DNA of 64,000 nt, taken from the NCBI GenBank assembly GCA_964036275.1, contig OZ038436.1, positions 8,871,256 through 8,935,255 of the forward strand. The letters run 5' to 3'. Of this stretch, positions 47,701 through 58,600 are shown one piece after another. The notes below the pieces were generated by a model. It made no database searches and was not told the DNA's origin. It was given only the letters and a program-made list of their open reading frames with translations. How positions within the stretch are numbered: the first letter of the stretch is position 1; each line of letters opens with the position of its first letter. The translations under genes were made by a program, and so were the position numbers. Origin of the DNA: Litoditis marina (taxonomy: Eukaryota > Nematoda > Chromadorea > Rhabditida > Rhabditidae).

Positions 47701-50700
47701 CCAACCCAAACTAACACGCTTTTCATTCAGGAAAAAAAACACCGAATTTACCCAAAATAAAGGTCTTAGCCTCTAAACGCTGGTTCTTCGAGTGAAAAAG
47801 GAAGAAGCCAACTTTTCTGATTGACAATTCAAATTTGGGAACGTTTGCTGATGATGATTCTGGAATGAAGACAACTATCCCCGATCCCGAACTAACCCTG
47901 ACCTTTGACTGACTTTTCAACCTTATATCATTCGTCCAACTCAGATAAAACTCTGTTTTCGGGAGAAAACGGAGCATGACCTCTGAGAACTAACCTTGAC
48001 CTCTGACCCGAGATGTGAATTGGCCACCAGACCAGTGAGTACTCCCATGAGACCATCTCGACAGGGTCGGCCGTCCACTTGCGAGAAGAGCGGTGCGAGA
48101 CGACTGGAAACAAAAGACGTGATTGAAAGTTCTTTTCTAGCTAGCAAAGCTGAGTTTCACTGAGATAAAACTACAAGTACACAATCCCGAACGAAAATCG
48201 AACAATCGCATACAAAACAAGTATTTCCCGATTGTTTTTAGATAAGAAAACGTACGGAATCGCTTAGCTGACTAGTTGGTTCACGGTCTCTGTCACCCGA
48301 GTAGCGCCTGCATACAAACCACTTTCATCGTTTTTCATACTCGATTTGCCAGTTTTATGTCTTGTTGGCGAAAACAAACATACGGTATAAACTCCTCCGG
48401 CTGTTCCACGTGCTCTACGAGTCTTCCCAACGTGTGGAACATCTTGATTGCCGTTGATTCCTTGGGTATCGACTTCTCGAGATGAGCCAGCAGGGTGGAA
48501 GCCATGCGACGACCTACACTTCCGTCCGAGACAAAGTCGGACAGTCTGCAAAAGGAGTTTACCAAATATATATGGAACAACATTGATTTGTTATTTATAT
48601 TAGTTCTATGGAAGCACTCTTTGAAACTGTCAGACCAAGTCATAAAGTCTTAACGGGACATGAATAATCGACCGGTAGTTTGTGGGTAACGTTGAAATTA
48701 CAAGTTTCTCCACAACGGAGAAGAGAACTAGAGCGGACCGAAAAACCGGTTTAGGTTATCTGGAATACGTCAAATTCCCATATTTCGCTACAAACTTTGA
48801 CAGAAACAACCAGAATCTTCCAACTTTGGCTCAAAGGAGCTAGTTTTGTCTCAAAAATTACTCAGTTTCGCCAAAGTCTAGCCAGTACCTGTTGATAGTG
48901 TTAAACATAACCGAAATAACCGAAATGCTCCTGTTCTCTACCCGTTCTCTACTACAAACTACAAAACGAACCATCCAAATAGTACTAAACACCCATCTCA
49001 AAATTGCTCATTCTGAAGACATGATAATCGAGAATAACCCTTCTTACCTGTTAATGATGTCCAGATTCTCCTGACAGATGACCCGCTTGTTGGGCTTCGT
49101 CTCCGTCTCCAACGTGTTTGCGAGGAATTCGAGCACTTTCGGCAGATGAGCCACCACCAACGAGGTTCCGTAGCTGACTCCTGCAACACAACAAACATAC
49201 GTAAAATACCCCCGTATTTTGATATTGGCTCATGCTCACTTTTGCCCGATTCCGAATGTGCCATGATCACTTTTTTGGGGTAAATAATTACGATTCTAGG
49301 CAAAATTACTAGTATTTTGTGTTTTCTGGGCTGCTCATGCTCACTTTTTTCGCCCCGATTCTGAACTACTTCACGTATGACAACAAACATGAGATACCAA
49401 CTGAATCAATCAATCAACACCCATTTCCTAGAACTATAGTTACGCCCGCTTTCCGTTCCGCAGGATCGTATTCTCTTTTGAGCTGAAAACTGTATCAAAA
49501 CACCACGAATCGGGAAAAAAAAAAACTATTCGTTTTGTAAAGAGGTAAGGACCTCTTACCGGGTTTTTACGAACTTCCCTATTAATTGAACTGACAATCG
49601 ACAATGATACTCATTATCTGATGCGAATACCATCTGCCTTTTGAGAGCCTACAAAAGTACACATCATTGAACTCTGCGATCCTCCCTCAAGTGTATTTCC
49701 GCGGTGAAAACAGAGAAAGTGTAAGCTATCTGGTATACACATTCCTCACTTGAGCCTGCCTCTCTCTGATCTACACACTCTCTCACCTGGCATTCTCTTC
49801 ACTTTCAGTGCCTCCAGATCACAGTTGGCCTTCTCAAAGACGTGTTTCTCGTCGGCCATCGTCAATAGATTCCAGATGGCTTCGCGTATCATCTTGAGCA
49901 TAATTGGGGAGAGTCCATTCCACAAAAGGGGAGAGATGAATAGATCGAAGAGACTTAGAGAAACTCCCTCCACACACGAGGTCTTCAACTCCAGAGAGAA
50001 CAGCGAGTACTGTCTGAAATGCACGGGCAGAATGTTGTGATTAGTCTTGGTCTAACCTACCAGAATTCCTACAGTATACTATTTATTCATGCAACTAGAT
50101 AATCGTGAGAAACACGGTAAACTACTTCTTTTCTAAGAACTGGACTTCTCGAGCGAAATTGAACGAGCCTGATTAAGAACCGTATTTCTGTTACAAGACG
50201 ACTAAACATCATTCCATTTATGCTAAATAGCTAAATAAGAAAATATCGCCAAAAAAGGCTGCAGTTTAATTCACTACCAATATAGGCAGTTGTTAGAGAA
50301 CAATCGAGTACGTATGCTAGAAGATCCCGGCACCTTCATCCCACCCTGCGTCTCTTGCTCTGCCTCACTATTTCTCGTCTCTTACATCCCGACGGGATGT
50401 AAGAGCAGAGAAATAGCGTATGTTTGAGGAGACGCAGGATGGGATGAAGGTGCCGGGATCTTCTACCATACGTACTCAGAGCTCACGTGACCGGAAAACG
50501 TGAAAAAAAGAAAACTCACGACGGATACTTGCTCCATCCGCTCAGCAGTTTCAACGTGGACTGAGGCAGAATGGCCAATGGGCCGCCCGTCTTCGACACC
50601 TATAATAACTTGTAACATTACAACAATATAATAACATTACATCGTGATTACATTGTTGCTTAGAATAGAATTCATTCGTGATTGAACACGTGACCTTCCA

Positions 50701-51641
50701 CATAGTATGTGACTCTCCAAATGGGTAAAGGGAGATAAAAGTTGTGAAGAAGTAAGTATACAGAATAGTAGTATAGTATACAATACAGAAGTAGGAAGTA
50801 TGAAAAAGTACCTATGGAGATTGTTGAGAAACACGATTACATGATATGATGAATATGATTATGACAATTGTGAATGTATGAATCCTTACCCCCTTCTCCA
50901 GATAGGAAACCACCATCACATCTAAGAGTTGAACAATCTCCTCCTTCGAATAAACACGCGTCGGGAAGGCGCCGAAGAACTGAAAACAAACAAACAATAA
51001 CAATAAACAAGGCATTTGAAACAATAAACAAAAACAACGAACTAACAACTTGTAGAGGACGAAAACCACCCCTCTAAATTGAGGTTATCCGCGTTTTCCA
51101 GTTCTGATACACAGAACGTTAAGTTCAAAACCCTTCCTATAGGAGTCCACGTAGAAAATACTACAACTATACCTGATTTTCTTACCCCCCCCCCCCCTCT
51201 ATCACCAGCCATTTTTCTCTAATGGCATCCAACACCCTATTGGTGTAGTTAGGCAAACGTGAACCTATTCTCACTAACACTAACCCTACTGTAAAATCTC
51301 ACGTTTCAAAGACATACACTATACATCTATAATAGCATCCACCGACACCTCATAAGATTCTTATTGCTGCATTTACGCAAACGCGAACTCATTCCTACTA
51401 ATCCTACTGTACAATTCCACGTAGAAAAGACATAGACTATACCTCTCTGATAGCATCCGAGAGCCCTATCCTCAGCTCCTTTGCCTGATTCCTCCGGTAC
51501 TCTTCTATCCCGTTATCCATTGCAATCATTCTCTGAATAACTACTCCGGTGGTCATCAAAAGTCGGAAGAGGAAAGTCCGTTGCTCTTCCACAATGACAC
51601 GGGACACACGACGCACCAGCTCAACCACGTTGTCCAGGGTA
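30226..51641 (-). CDS. utp20: UTP20 / DRIM homologue (small-subunit processome HEAT-repeat protein), last 38 exons
   Basis: UTP20 belongs to the U3/SSU processome in the nucleolus and is needed for 18S rRNA maturation. Minus-strand exons in order: 51641-51443, 50979-50890, 50599-50520, 50013-49787, 49180-49048, 48545-48384, 48103-47995, 47628-47527, 47086-47009, 46707-46552, 46227-46090, 45735-45679, 45271-45184, 44671-44539, 44255-44099, 43471-43320, 42985-42829, 42452-42354, 41714-41551, 41201-41110, 40646-40504, 39641-39542, 39314-39220, 38526-38438, 37926-37839, 37347-37183, 36653-36576, 35734-35585, 35059-34877, 34458-34319, 34037-33931, 33539-33436, 32493-32401, 32151-32029, 31742-31613, 31192-31050, 30625-30563, 30327-30226. 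All join in phase to 1,555 residues. Diagnostic matches: TVHTLIYAMQ...GDLDACLDD, LLSYVETDVLD.QKQATAF, DLDFFVNIIHIQVHRR, and a basic tail (VESRKRKLDVMKPYRIGKRK). Human UTP20 has about 2,785 residues, so the N-terminal portion is not seen. Acceptors are often AATGTTTCAG. Confidence 0.93.
31218..31255 (-). promoter_or_regulatory. PSE-like plus TATA module inside the intron before UTP20 exon 36
   Basis: Minus strand: GTAACCGCGGTTCAGCG, CAGCAG, ATGTTT, TATATAAGC. Its TATA lies about 20 bp before the exon acceptor (TTTTGCAG at 31193), so a transcript starting about 25-30 nt after TATA would begin at or in the exon. Confidence 0.4.
31780..32020. repeat. CT-rich tract in a UTP20 intron
   Basis: CTCTCT and TTTCTC units between exons 34 and 35. 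It causes spurious Ser/Leu-rich and Arg/Glu-rich frames. Confidence 0.9.
32665..32722. repeat. (TA)n microsatellite in a UTP20 intron
   Basis: Nearly pure TA dinucleotide run, about 29 units, in the intron between exons 32 and 33. No gene in the surrounding 900-bp intron. Confidence 0.95.
33190..33375. mobile_element. Imperfect foldback repeat in a UTP20 intron
   Basis: GGTTACATGTGTAAATACA and CGGTTGCTTTCC on the left pair imperfectly with GGAAAGCAACC-type and TTTACACATGCAACC sequences on the right. A further small palindrome (ACACATGCAACCTGGTTGCA) marks the right end. Confidence 0.5.
36918..37182. repeat. Two poly-C/poly-G runs with a duplicated donor flank
   Basis: C runs at about 36921-36938 and 37157-37172 are both followed by CTCTAACC(T/C)AC. 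On the UTP20 strand this is GTRGGTTAGAGGGGGG. The right copy is the real 5' splice site of exon 26; the left copy looks like a duplicate of it. TCGAGTTTTCGAG-type repeats fill the space between. Confidence 0.6.
38673..38892. mobile_element. 220-bp non-autonomous hAT element with 8-bp target-site duplication
   Basis: Ends CAGGGGTGGCCAAAAAG and, on the other strand, CAGGCGTGACCACAAG are imperfect terminal inverted repeats of the hAT type. The element is flanked on both sides by CACGATTC (38665-38672 and 38893-38900), a perfect 8-bp duplication as expected for hAT. No coding capacity. It lies in the UTP20 intron between exons 23 and 24. Confidence 0.88.
39371..39480. mobile_element. MITE family M1 copy
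   Basis: Reads ATGTGGCCCAATCCC to CGTCCTACTTTAAG; more diverged than the 22-kb copy. Lies between UTP20 exons 22 and 23. Confidence 0.75.
39840..39885. repeat. Poly-C plus CT microsatellite in a UTP20 intron
   Basis: A C run of about 12 followed by CT units. Confidence 0.9.
40120..40345. repeat. Dispersed repeat, inverted partner at about 49190-49390
   Basis: Shared features are AATGAGCATG strings and the end AAATAAGGGGGTATTTTACG, which appears inverted at about 49198. Both copies are in UTP20 introns. Confidence 0.6.
40482..40500. repeat. Poly-G run directly after a UTP20 5' splice site
   Basis: On the coding strand exon 21 ends CCTGAG, then GTAAGGGGGG with about 18 G. Similar G runs follow exon 26 and a decayed donor near 51190. 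Confidence 0.85.
40752..40970. mobile_element. TIR element family M2 copy
   Basis: Ends TATAGTTCACATAATTCCTA and AGGAATGAAAAAGACTATA; CTACTGAG / CTCAGTAG continue the inverted repeats. Lies in the intron between exons 20 and 21. Confidence 0.7.
41840..42353 (-). repeat. Four tandem units of about 110-170 bp with exon-end and PSE/TATA-like sequence, UTP20 intron 18
   Basis: On the minus strand each unit starts with a relative of the exon 18 end and donor (CATCGATGTTGGTGG; CATCGACGTTGGTTG in the last unit). Next comes a CGAATGTT-type block (GCGCATCCGGATGTTTCAG, GCGCGTTCGAATGTTACAG, GCAGCCGAATGTTCCAT, CATACGAATGTTGCAG). Then TATTTATATA and a GCGATGAATCG-type string. Module positions: 42305-42340, 42187-42220, 42021-42053, 41870-41902. 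Confidence 0.65.
43920..44070. repeat. Dispersed repeat, inverted partner at about 63375-63530
   Basis: Strings AAAGTAGTCCGTTTTC, TTTTCGGCC and TTCGGACAAC appear in inverted form in a chaoptin-like intron (CGGACTACTTTTCAG, AGGTTGTCC). A fragment is also seen near 60330-60360. No coding capacity. Confidence 0.55.
45392..45511. mobile_element. MITE family M1 copy
   Basis: Strong palindrome: GCTCCAATCTC and GAGATTGGAGC near the ends, GTCCTTTAAACTGCAAT and ATTGCAGTTTAAAGGAC in the middle. Lies between UTP20 exons 12 and 13. Confidence 0.85.
50306..50477. mobile_element. 172-bp foldback element in a UTP20 intron
   Basis: Arms GAGTACGTATG...TAGAAGATCCCGGCACC and the inverse GGTGCCGGGATCTTCTA...CATACGTACTC pair over about 70 bp, with the centre at ACATCCCGACGGGATGT. 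No coding capacity. Confidence 0.85.
51207..51442 (-). repeat. Decayed tandem copies of the 3' end and donor of the first visible UTP20 exon
   Basis: On the minus strand the exon ends GGATGCTATCAGAGAG, then GTATAGTCTATGTC, TTTTCTACGTGGAAT, TACAGTAGG. About 110 bp on comes GGATGCTATTATAGATG, then TATAGTGTATGTC and TACAGTAGGG. About 120 bp further comes GGATGCCATTAGAGA, still translatable as LDAIRE like the exon end (SDAIRE). A G run and another GTATAGTTGTAG with TCTACGTGGA follow. Confidence 0.8.
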
Positions 51642-54355
51642 CTGTAAATGGAGAATATTATAATTATTATGACATCAAAAATGATAATAAATGGTTAAAA
51701 TCAGGACGATTATGTGGACCGATCCCGTGTCAACGGTCCGTTAAACTGCAATTGAAAAATGTATTGCAGCTTAAAGGACTGAAGCGTTGCGATTCGTCCA
51801 CAAAATCGTCTTTTTTCAATACAAAAACACTTGTTTGCGGCAACTATTTCAGCAGTGTTGGGGTTAATACCAGCCTGTCCCTAAAAACAACCGTCTGGCA
51901 ATGTGAAGTGACAGCCGAACGCAAACCACTTGACTATTCGGTATGGATACAAACTACCAACATTAAAGTATATAAATTATGACAAAACAGTAAGGTCCGA
52001 CTTTTATCTGTTGCTTGCACAAAACACGTGAAATTATATAAGTTGCATTTGAAATTATCATATATTCATTCCATTTAAGCCTTTATCATAATTAAGTAAA
52101 CTAACAAAGCATCTCTTGCTCTTCATTCATCCCCCGATCCCAAACTTCAACACCCAAGTGTTTCATCTAGTTTCAAGTCTGCCAACAGCCTCTCATATGC
52201 AATAGCCAAAAGGTGATTAGGTTATGAACACTTTTTATTGGCGCAATAGCATGTCTACGCCAAATCGAAATACATAGCAAGATAGTGCGGAGCCTAAAAG
52301 ATCCCCTTGAACCTACACATCACCCCCCTGTTAATTTTCAGATACACCTTTCCCTAGCTCAAATCTAACTTAATCCCAACTTGAAACCCATAAATTCGCT
52401 GCTTCTCATTGAAAATATCTCCAAAAACACAAAACATTACTCTCCTACTGTTCTACATTCCTAACCATAAATAAATCATCCGTGATTGGTCAAAGCAACA
52501 ATTTATCCAACTCTAGTTTTCCCACAACACTCCCGTGTGCATATATTAAGGCGGGATAGAACCTAAGGAGAGATTGACTATAATTAGGCCCTGTTAGAGA
52601 TTAGACTGACATGCTCCACTGCTCTTTTCAATGTGGCAGCAGTCAGGGAAAATCGCGCACAATCCATCTTGAAAATAATTACCTAATCCGAGAAACCCCA
52701 TATTTTCTTATATCTGTGATCTGTAAAACCTGATAAAATATACTTTCGAGTTTTTGTCACAGAGACAGAACACTATTTCTTTTTCAACCAAATTTTTCAA
52801 CTACCTCATCATTCTTCATTTTCATTGCGTGAAACGTTTACTCGAAAAAATCACCTTTTGGAAGTGCCACAAATATTTACTTGACAAGTTTTCCCAAGTA
52901 ACTTACTCCCTGTTACCTATTCCCATATGAACAGAGGTCGCACACCTCTTCCGAGACTCTAATTATTCTCAGTCTATTGTTTTCTCTACCCCTCTTAGCC
53001 AAGTATCCACAAGTCATAGAAACTTGAAAAGTAAACACCATTCCATGAGTAAAACTAAATTGTACAATACAATTCACGTGACAAAACGTAGTTGTACAGT
53101 GTTAATTATCGTACTGGGTGTCTCAACACCAAATTTTCAGAGGAGAAAATGTAAAAGTACAGCTTTTCTCAAGATGAACACCTCGACGTCCGTTAAAAAC
53201 TAATTCATACTCAGTCACACCCTTCTCCTCTAAATTCCAAGGTACCCCCATTATGTCCCCAGCTAAGACAGCTGCCACCCCCAATTCACACTTTATTTAC
53301 AGTACAACTAGGCCCGTAAATCGTGGACACTCCCCGAACACATCATAAATCATCTTGTCACCAGTCACTCCAACCTAGTTTTTATAGCCTCACCGGATCA
53401 CTTCCGCATTTACAACAAAACTGTTCGCTTTCTCTCAAACTAGGAATATACTAAAGATATGTCTACATTGTCGACAAAATAATCAAACTTTCTCCATTTT
53501 CACTTTGAAAAACAAAGATTTTCCGTTTAAATCGTACCAGATATCTATCCATCACATATTTCAAACTGTGTACAATCCTATGAAAATGAAACTATCCTTC
53601 GCAAAACTTGTAACACAAACAAGTAACTATTTCCGTTTCCCCACACACCAGTAAAGTCCTATTATTCGGTAAAAATTGCTCATTTTCAAATTGGAACAGG
53701 TAAATGTAGTACTTTCGCATGAAAGAAAATGAACGAATCTTCTTGTTTTCGGCGTAAAAGTAGCTCGTTTTCAATATTTCCTTTATTCGAACCACTTTAG
53801 CGGGGTATGTGTCTATCCCATCTGCCCCCCATTGACTTTTCATCCCTGAAACAAAAGACCATCCGATCATTGCCATATAATCCAGTCTCAGCTGCCAGCT
53901 CCCCTTCATCTAACATATCAGGTTACCAATCTGGAGCCAAGGTGGTAAATAACACAACGGGCACCTGCGCGCGCCAAACCCACTTCTGCACTAGAAGTGG
54001 TCATCGTCAGTGACAGTATGGCTGTCAGTTTCGTCTAAGCTATCTTGTTGGATACTGTAGCCAATACACGTTATCCAAGTTTACGGTAGCCGGATTGCTG
54101 AAACGTTACGAATTGTTCGAAACAGCTTTGCAGATTCTATTGTGTTTTATATTTCTAGCAACAAGAATCGCTTTATAAATGTATTAAATATGGCATTTTT
54201 CCGTTATCCAGAAATACATTAAACTGCTTATGATTACGTTCTTCTATTAAACCACTACCAATGCCAACATCACTCTCACCAATACCAATACCCAAGTAAT
54301 CCAACTCACAATCTCAAATAATGAGTAGGTTGCAAGGCTGTTCCGACATAAACAC
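51642..54355. other. Intergenic or unresolved stretch upstream of the visible UTP20 exons
   Basis: The exon ending at 51641 starts with an incomplete codon and a clean acceptor (TTTACAG), so more exons must exist, but none was recognised here. The stretch holds MITE M1 copy 4 (51702-51815), a possible element near 52540-52690, and AT-rich sequence. The 106-codon minus frame at 53592-53909 has no HEAT-like pattern. Confidence 0.5.
51702..51815. mobile_element. MITE family M1 copy
   Basis: Begins AGGACGATTATGTGGACC and ends CAAAATCGTC; same inner palindrome as the 22-kb copy. Confidence 0.8.
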
Positions 54356-54662
54356 GTGTGTGTCCTCTTTGTAAACGCGCCTAGTTATTATCTCATTACA
54401 GCAATCTCACCGCAAGATGAGTCAAAGACACTGGGAGGGTGCGAGAGCCGCGAGGTCACTTTCATTGTACACCATCCGAATCCCGTCCAACTTCGAACAT
54501 TTTTTGATTACTCTTTGTCATTTGACACTGATTTACATGTGTTTTATCCTTTCAAGTACATCCAAAAGTACCTGAATGTTCAGAAGCAAATCGAGAAATG
54601 CATCTTCTAACTTCCAGTATATGGTAACGTAGCGTAAGAGCTAGAACTAGTAGTAGGAAAAA

Positions 54663-54926
54663 ATGAACGTTAATCTTTTAAGTTTTTCTTATCACGTTTT
54701 TCTTATCCTTTTTATTGGTTGTACCGCAACTCTCTCACAGCCGTACCCACTAACCACCAATTCGCATCGCAATAGAATAAAATACTCCTCTATAACTAGC
54801 TCGCCGAGCAGATGTGAGCAATATGCATGCAACCAGACCACCCCGGCAACCCGAGATGACCCACTCAAAACTTATTTTGAAAATATTCTCGGAACTCTCT
54901 CTCGTCCTTGCAAACTGATTTTGTAA
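54663..54926 (+). CDS. Possible small secreted protein, 87 residues
   Basis: ATG after an A-run opens a frame with a plausible signal peptide (hydrophobic HVFLILFIGCTATL, cleavage near LSQ). The remainder is Ser/Thr/Asn-rich with three Cys (CEQYAC and a late C). The frame is complete with a TAA. It resembles no family I know. It lies about 770 bp upstream of the chaoptin-like start on the same strand and could also be chance or an alternative 5' exon. Confidence 0.3.
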   Translation: MNVNLLSFSYHVFLILFIGCTATLSQPYPLTTNSHRNRIKYSSITSSPSRCEQYACNQTTPATRDDPLKTYFENILGTLSRPCKLIL

Positions 54927-55692
54927 TATGGAAGTTATGGTTACATTTATGATAAACGATAAACTTTATCGATCATTTTTTTATGAATTGCACTTCTCTC
55001 CGCTAAAAACAGTACCCTTTCTTTGGAATACACTTTTAAAATACGCTCAAATACTCTCATAGAACCATACCATTTGAAATACTTTTCATCATGTAACCCG
55101 TATTTTTTCACCTATAATATAAATTAATCCCATATTTCATCTCAATTTTGTCCCATTCATCATAATAGTCTCCCTGCTAGATGGAGTATGTGTACAAGTT
55201 GTTAATGACCCCCCCCCAGTCCCTCCCTCCTTGTTGTTACATTCGAAACCACACAACTGTTCCCAGTCTTCATTCCCAGCCCTCGTTCACTCCTATGCAA
55301 TACACCTTTTAAAACACCGCTATTAGCAAGTGCCGAATAATACAGCTGACGTGTCCGTGGAAAACTTGATTATTGAATCTTCAGGTCTATAAAGTATTGA
55401 CATTCACATTTCCTGAAATAGTTCGATTGCAAAAGTCAGCTGCATAGTTTGTATTTAGGAGTATTTTTTGATCAGATACCTAGTCACGAGTTCAAAAGTT
55501 TATTTCACATCCCTATATGTTTTCTTACTAAACCAAATAAACCATATTTAAACTACATAAATTCCAACAAACCGAGATCTCAAAAAAGACTATGAAATTG
55601 TCACTTCATTCAAACACTGAATGTGCAAATCAATTCCAGCTCCGCGTTCTACAAAGTTATGTCATTTCATTTCGAGGACGGAGAATGAAGAA
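54927..55692. other. Upstream region of the chaoptin-like gene
   Basis: AT-rich with a C run near 55210. No coding feature is seen and no core promoter can be fixed. Confidence 0.4.
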
Positions 55693-58600
55693 ATGTTCCT
55701 ACCAAATCTAATAATATTTCTATTATCTATTTATTCGTTTCTAACTGGCATCTCAGCGCAGGCTGTCGCTAACTCAGCACAATGCAGGTAGTTATTCAAC
55801 TTCGGATGATTCGAAAAACTCCACCAGCTGTTTGAAACCGGAAAACCAACGTAGTCTTCATTATCCAGTACTTCTTGTTATTTATTTATAGTCAAATGAA
55901 CTGTCACGTGCAAAACTTCCGGTTCACGTGACTACACACAAATTGTGACTATTTTCGAGAAAGGACCCCGCGTTCAATTAAAAAAAACCATGATTCTGCA
56001 TCAGGAACGTGCCGATATTGGCGGGAAAAGAGCCCGTATTTGAGCTTAACAACTGACTAATCTGTTTTTCATCCCCTGAATCAAGTCCAAAGACCACAAT
56101 AATTTTTCCCATCCAGTTTCGGCTCTATACCCAAATCGTCCGTCTGTGGCCGTATTCACCAATCCTCGGGAAGCTAAAATACCTTCCCGCGGGAAGGTAG
56201 AGCACGAAAATAGTGTGCTGGTGAGGAGGGTCTAGGGGCGCGGGAAGCTTTTTTACTTTCCCGGGATATTGGTGAATACGGCCACGCGACTGTGTTCTTA
56301 GTTTGACTCGTTATGGCGTGTATCGCAATCAAACCACAACCTATACTATGTCATTTTCCCTTTCAGCTTCGGCCCCTCCCCTAAAGCCTCCATCTGGTCC
56401 CAATGTGATTGTGTTCCGGTGGGAGTGGAACCGTCTCTGCATGTCATTTGTCATCAGATGAGCTCAGCCACCATTCCCCCTCTGCCCAATGGGGAAAGCC
56501 ATCCGAACAACACTCCAGATATACTAGCATTGTCTATGGTGAAGGGCGCACTGGCATTCATACAACAGGTTTTACATTAATATTCTCATTTTTTTAATGA
56601 TTATATGTCGAGCTTTTCATTTATTTGCCAACCATCTTACAGTCACACACCGTTACGTAATAGTTGAATTCCACAATTTCGCGTTAACCTTTTTACATTT
56701 TTTAGTGTCGAGTAACAAGACTCTCAACTTGAAACATCTCTCATCAAATCCTGAAGAACTTGTACATAGAATGGGTTACAGTTGAAGTCTGTTCAACCAA
56801 TTCTCTCAATTACAGGACGCATTCAAGGGACAGAACATTCAGACACTCGACTTCTCGCATAATCATATTCAGACTGTCAATGTGAACGCATTCCGAGGAC
56901 TCGAGGTCGGTGGCAACTGGGGTGACCAGTACCCAATTAAACATATTATTACCGAAACAGCACAAATGGTGCAACTACAAAATGTCAACAATTAGTCCGT
57001 GTGAATAATCATTTCCCACAAACAGAACTCCATGGCATAAACTACGTACGTAATAACCGGAAAATACAATAAACTTAATGTCCTACTAGTTGAATAAGGT
57101 AATTTCCAATTTCCACGGTAAACTCGTAGGTCCCCAAATCCAATTGACAGCCAGAGAAACACAAACAGTTGGATTGCATTTTGACACTAAATCCTCAGAA
57201 TACACTCGGAAGTTGCGGGAAAAACTCTATTATTTGCCAGATGAAACTGACCCTCCTCAACCTTCGAAACAACAATCTATCCGTGATTCCCGCATGGGCT
57301 CTCACCTATCTTCACCATCTACAATTTCTCCACCTCGAGAACAATCGAATCACCCACGTGCGGGCCAATACCTTCGACGAGACACAGCTGAATAGTCTAC
57401 AGTTTCTTCACTTGGACTACAACAAGGTGAGAGCGTACGTTCAAGCTACAAACTACATTTTATAAACCAAACTACAAGTCCACGGTTCAATCAAGTTACA
57501 CTTGGAAAATGACGCTTCCTCTTCCTGCGTTAGTGCCAGTCTGTCGGCCGCTCAACTGGTTTCAAACACATCAAATCGTGAACATCAAATCGTGAAGCTT
57601 TCATTTACAAAAAGTCCGAATATTCCAGAAAAGTACGTTTCAGCACCTATCTGGCCAAAACCTTAAGCCTAATCTCTAATATTACCCTTGTTTCAGTTAT
57701 CCTCTCTACCCAATCTCTGCTTCAATCGCCTACGAATCATTGTGCTGACGCTGTCCAACAATCGAATCGAGGAGCTGGAGAAAATGTCGCTGCCCTCCAC
57801 TCTTAGCTTCTTGGATCTACGGAACAATCTTCTAACGCATGTTAGTCCATTTGAAATAATAGCACATAACCCAGTTATCGTACCAATTTTTAATATCTCA
57901 GTATGTTTGTAAGTACAAAAATCTCAGAAATCTAGCGCTGTATGTGGTGTTATTAACACTCAAACATAAAACGTCTTGACGAGGAGAACACCTCAAGTAC
58001 GTCAACGTTGTAGCATAGTAATAGCATCTCCTTATATTATATGAGAACTCTCTAAATTTGGATAACTATTCAATTACAGATCCCGTTCCTCGCCTTGAAA
58101 GAGTTGAAAGAACTGCAAACTCTGAATCTGGAGGGAAATAACATAACCAGGCTTGGGCATCATCCAGAAGTCAGCTTCAACACGGAAATGAACGTCATTC
58201 TGAGAAGCAACAAAATACGACATCTGGACAAAAACTCGTTCCGCAGTTTTCGAAAGATCCAGGAACTTGACCTGAGCTACAATCAGGTTAGTTTTACTGG
58301 AATCACTCGGGAGAAACCACAGATAACCATTTTCGACAAAGTTGTCCGACAAAGTTGTAGGGTACACAGCGTTGCTGATTTCTTTGATAGAAAGGCGAAT
58401 GTTAAAGGGCAGATCGAGAAATTAGGATTCTTTCTCTTTAGTTTTTGACGAAAAATTCAATAGTCATAGGATTGAGAAAATCAAAACATTCAGTTAGTTC
58501 AAACTGTCTTCTGTCGGCGGAAACTAAGGAAACACCCTACCAATCGGACCTCAGAGATGACCAAACACCAAAGTAAAACATACAGCCCTCAAGCTACAAA

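Noticed and set aside
53592..53909. Minus-strand frame as the missing upstream UTP20 exon
   Set aside because: No HEAT-like pattern, low-complexity AT-rich codons, and no acceptor/donor pair in the required phase.
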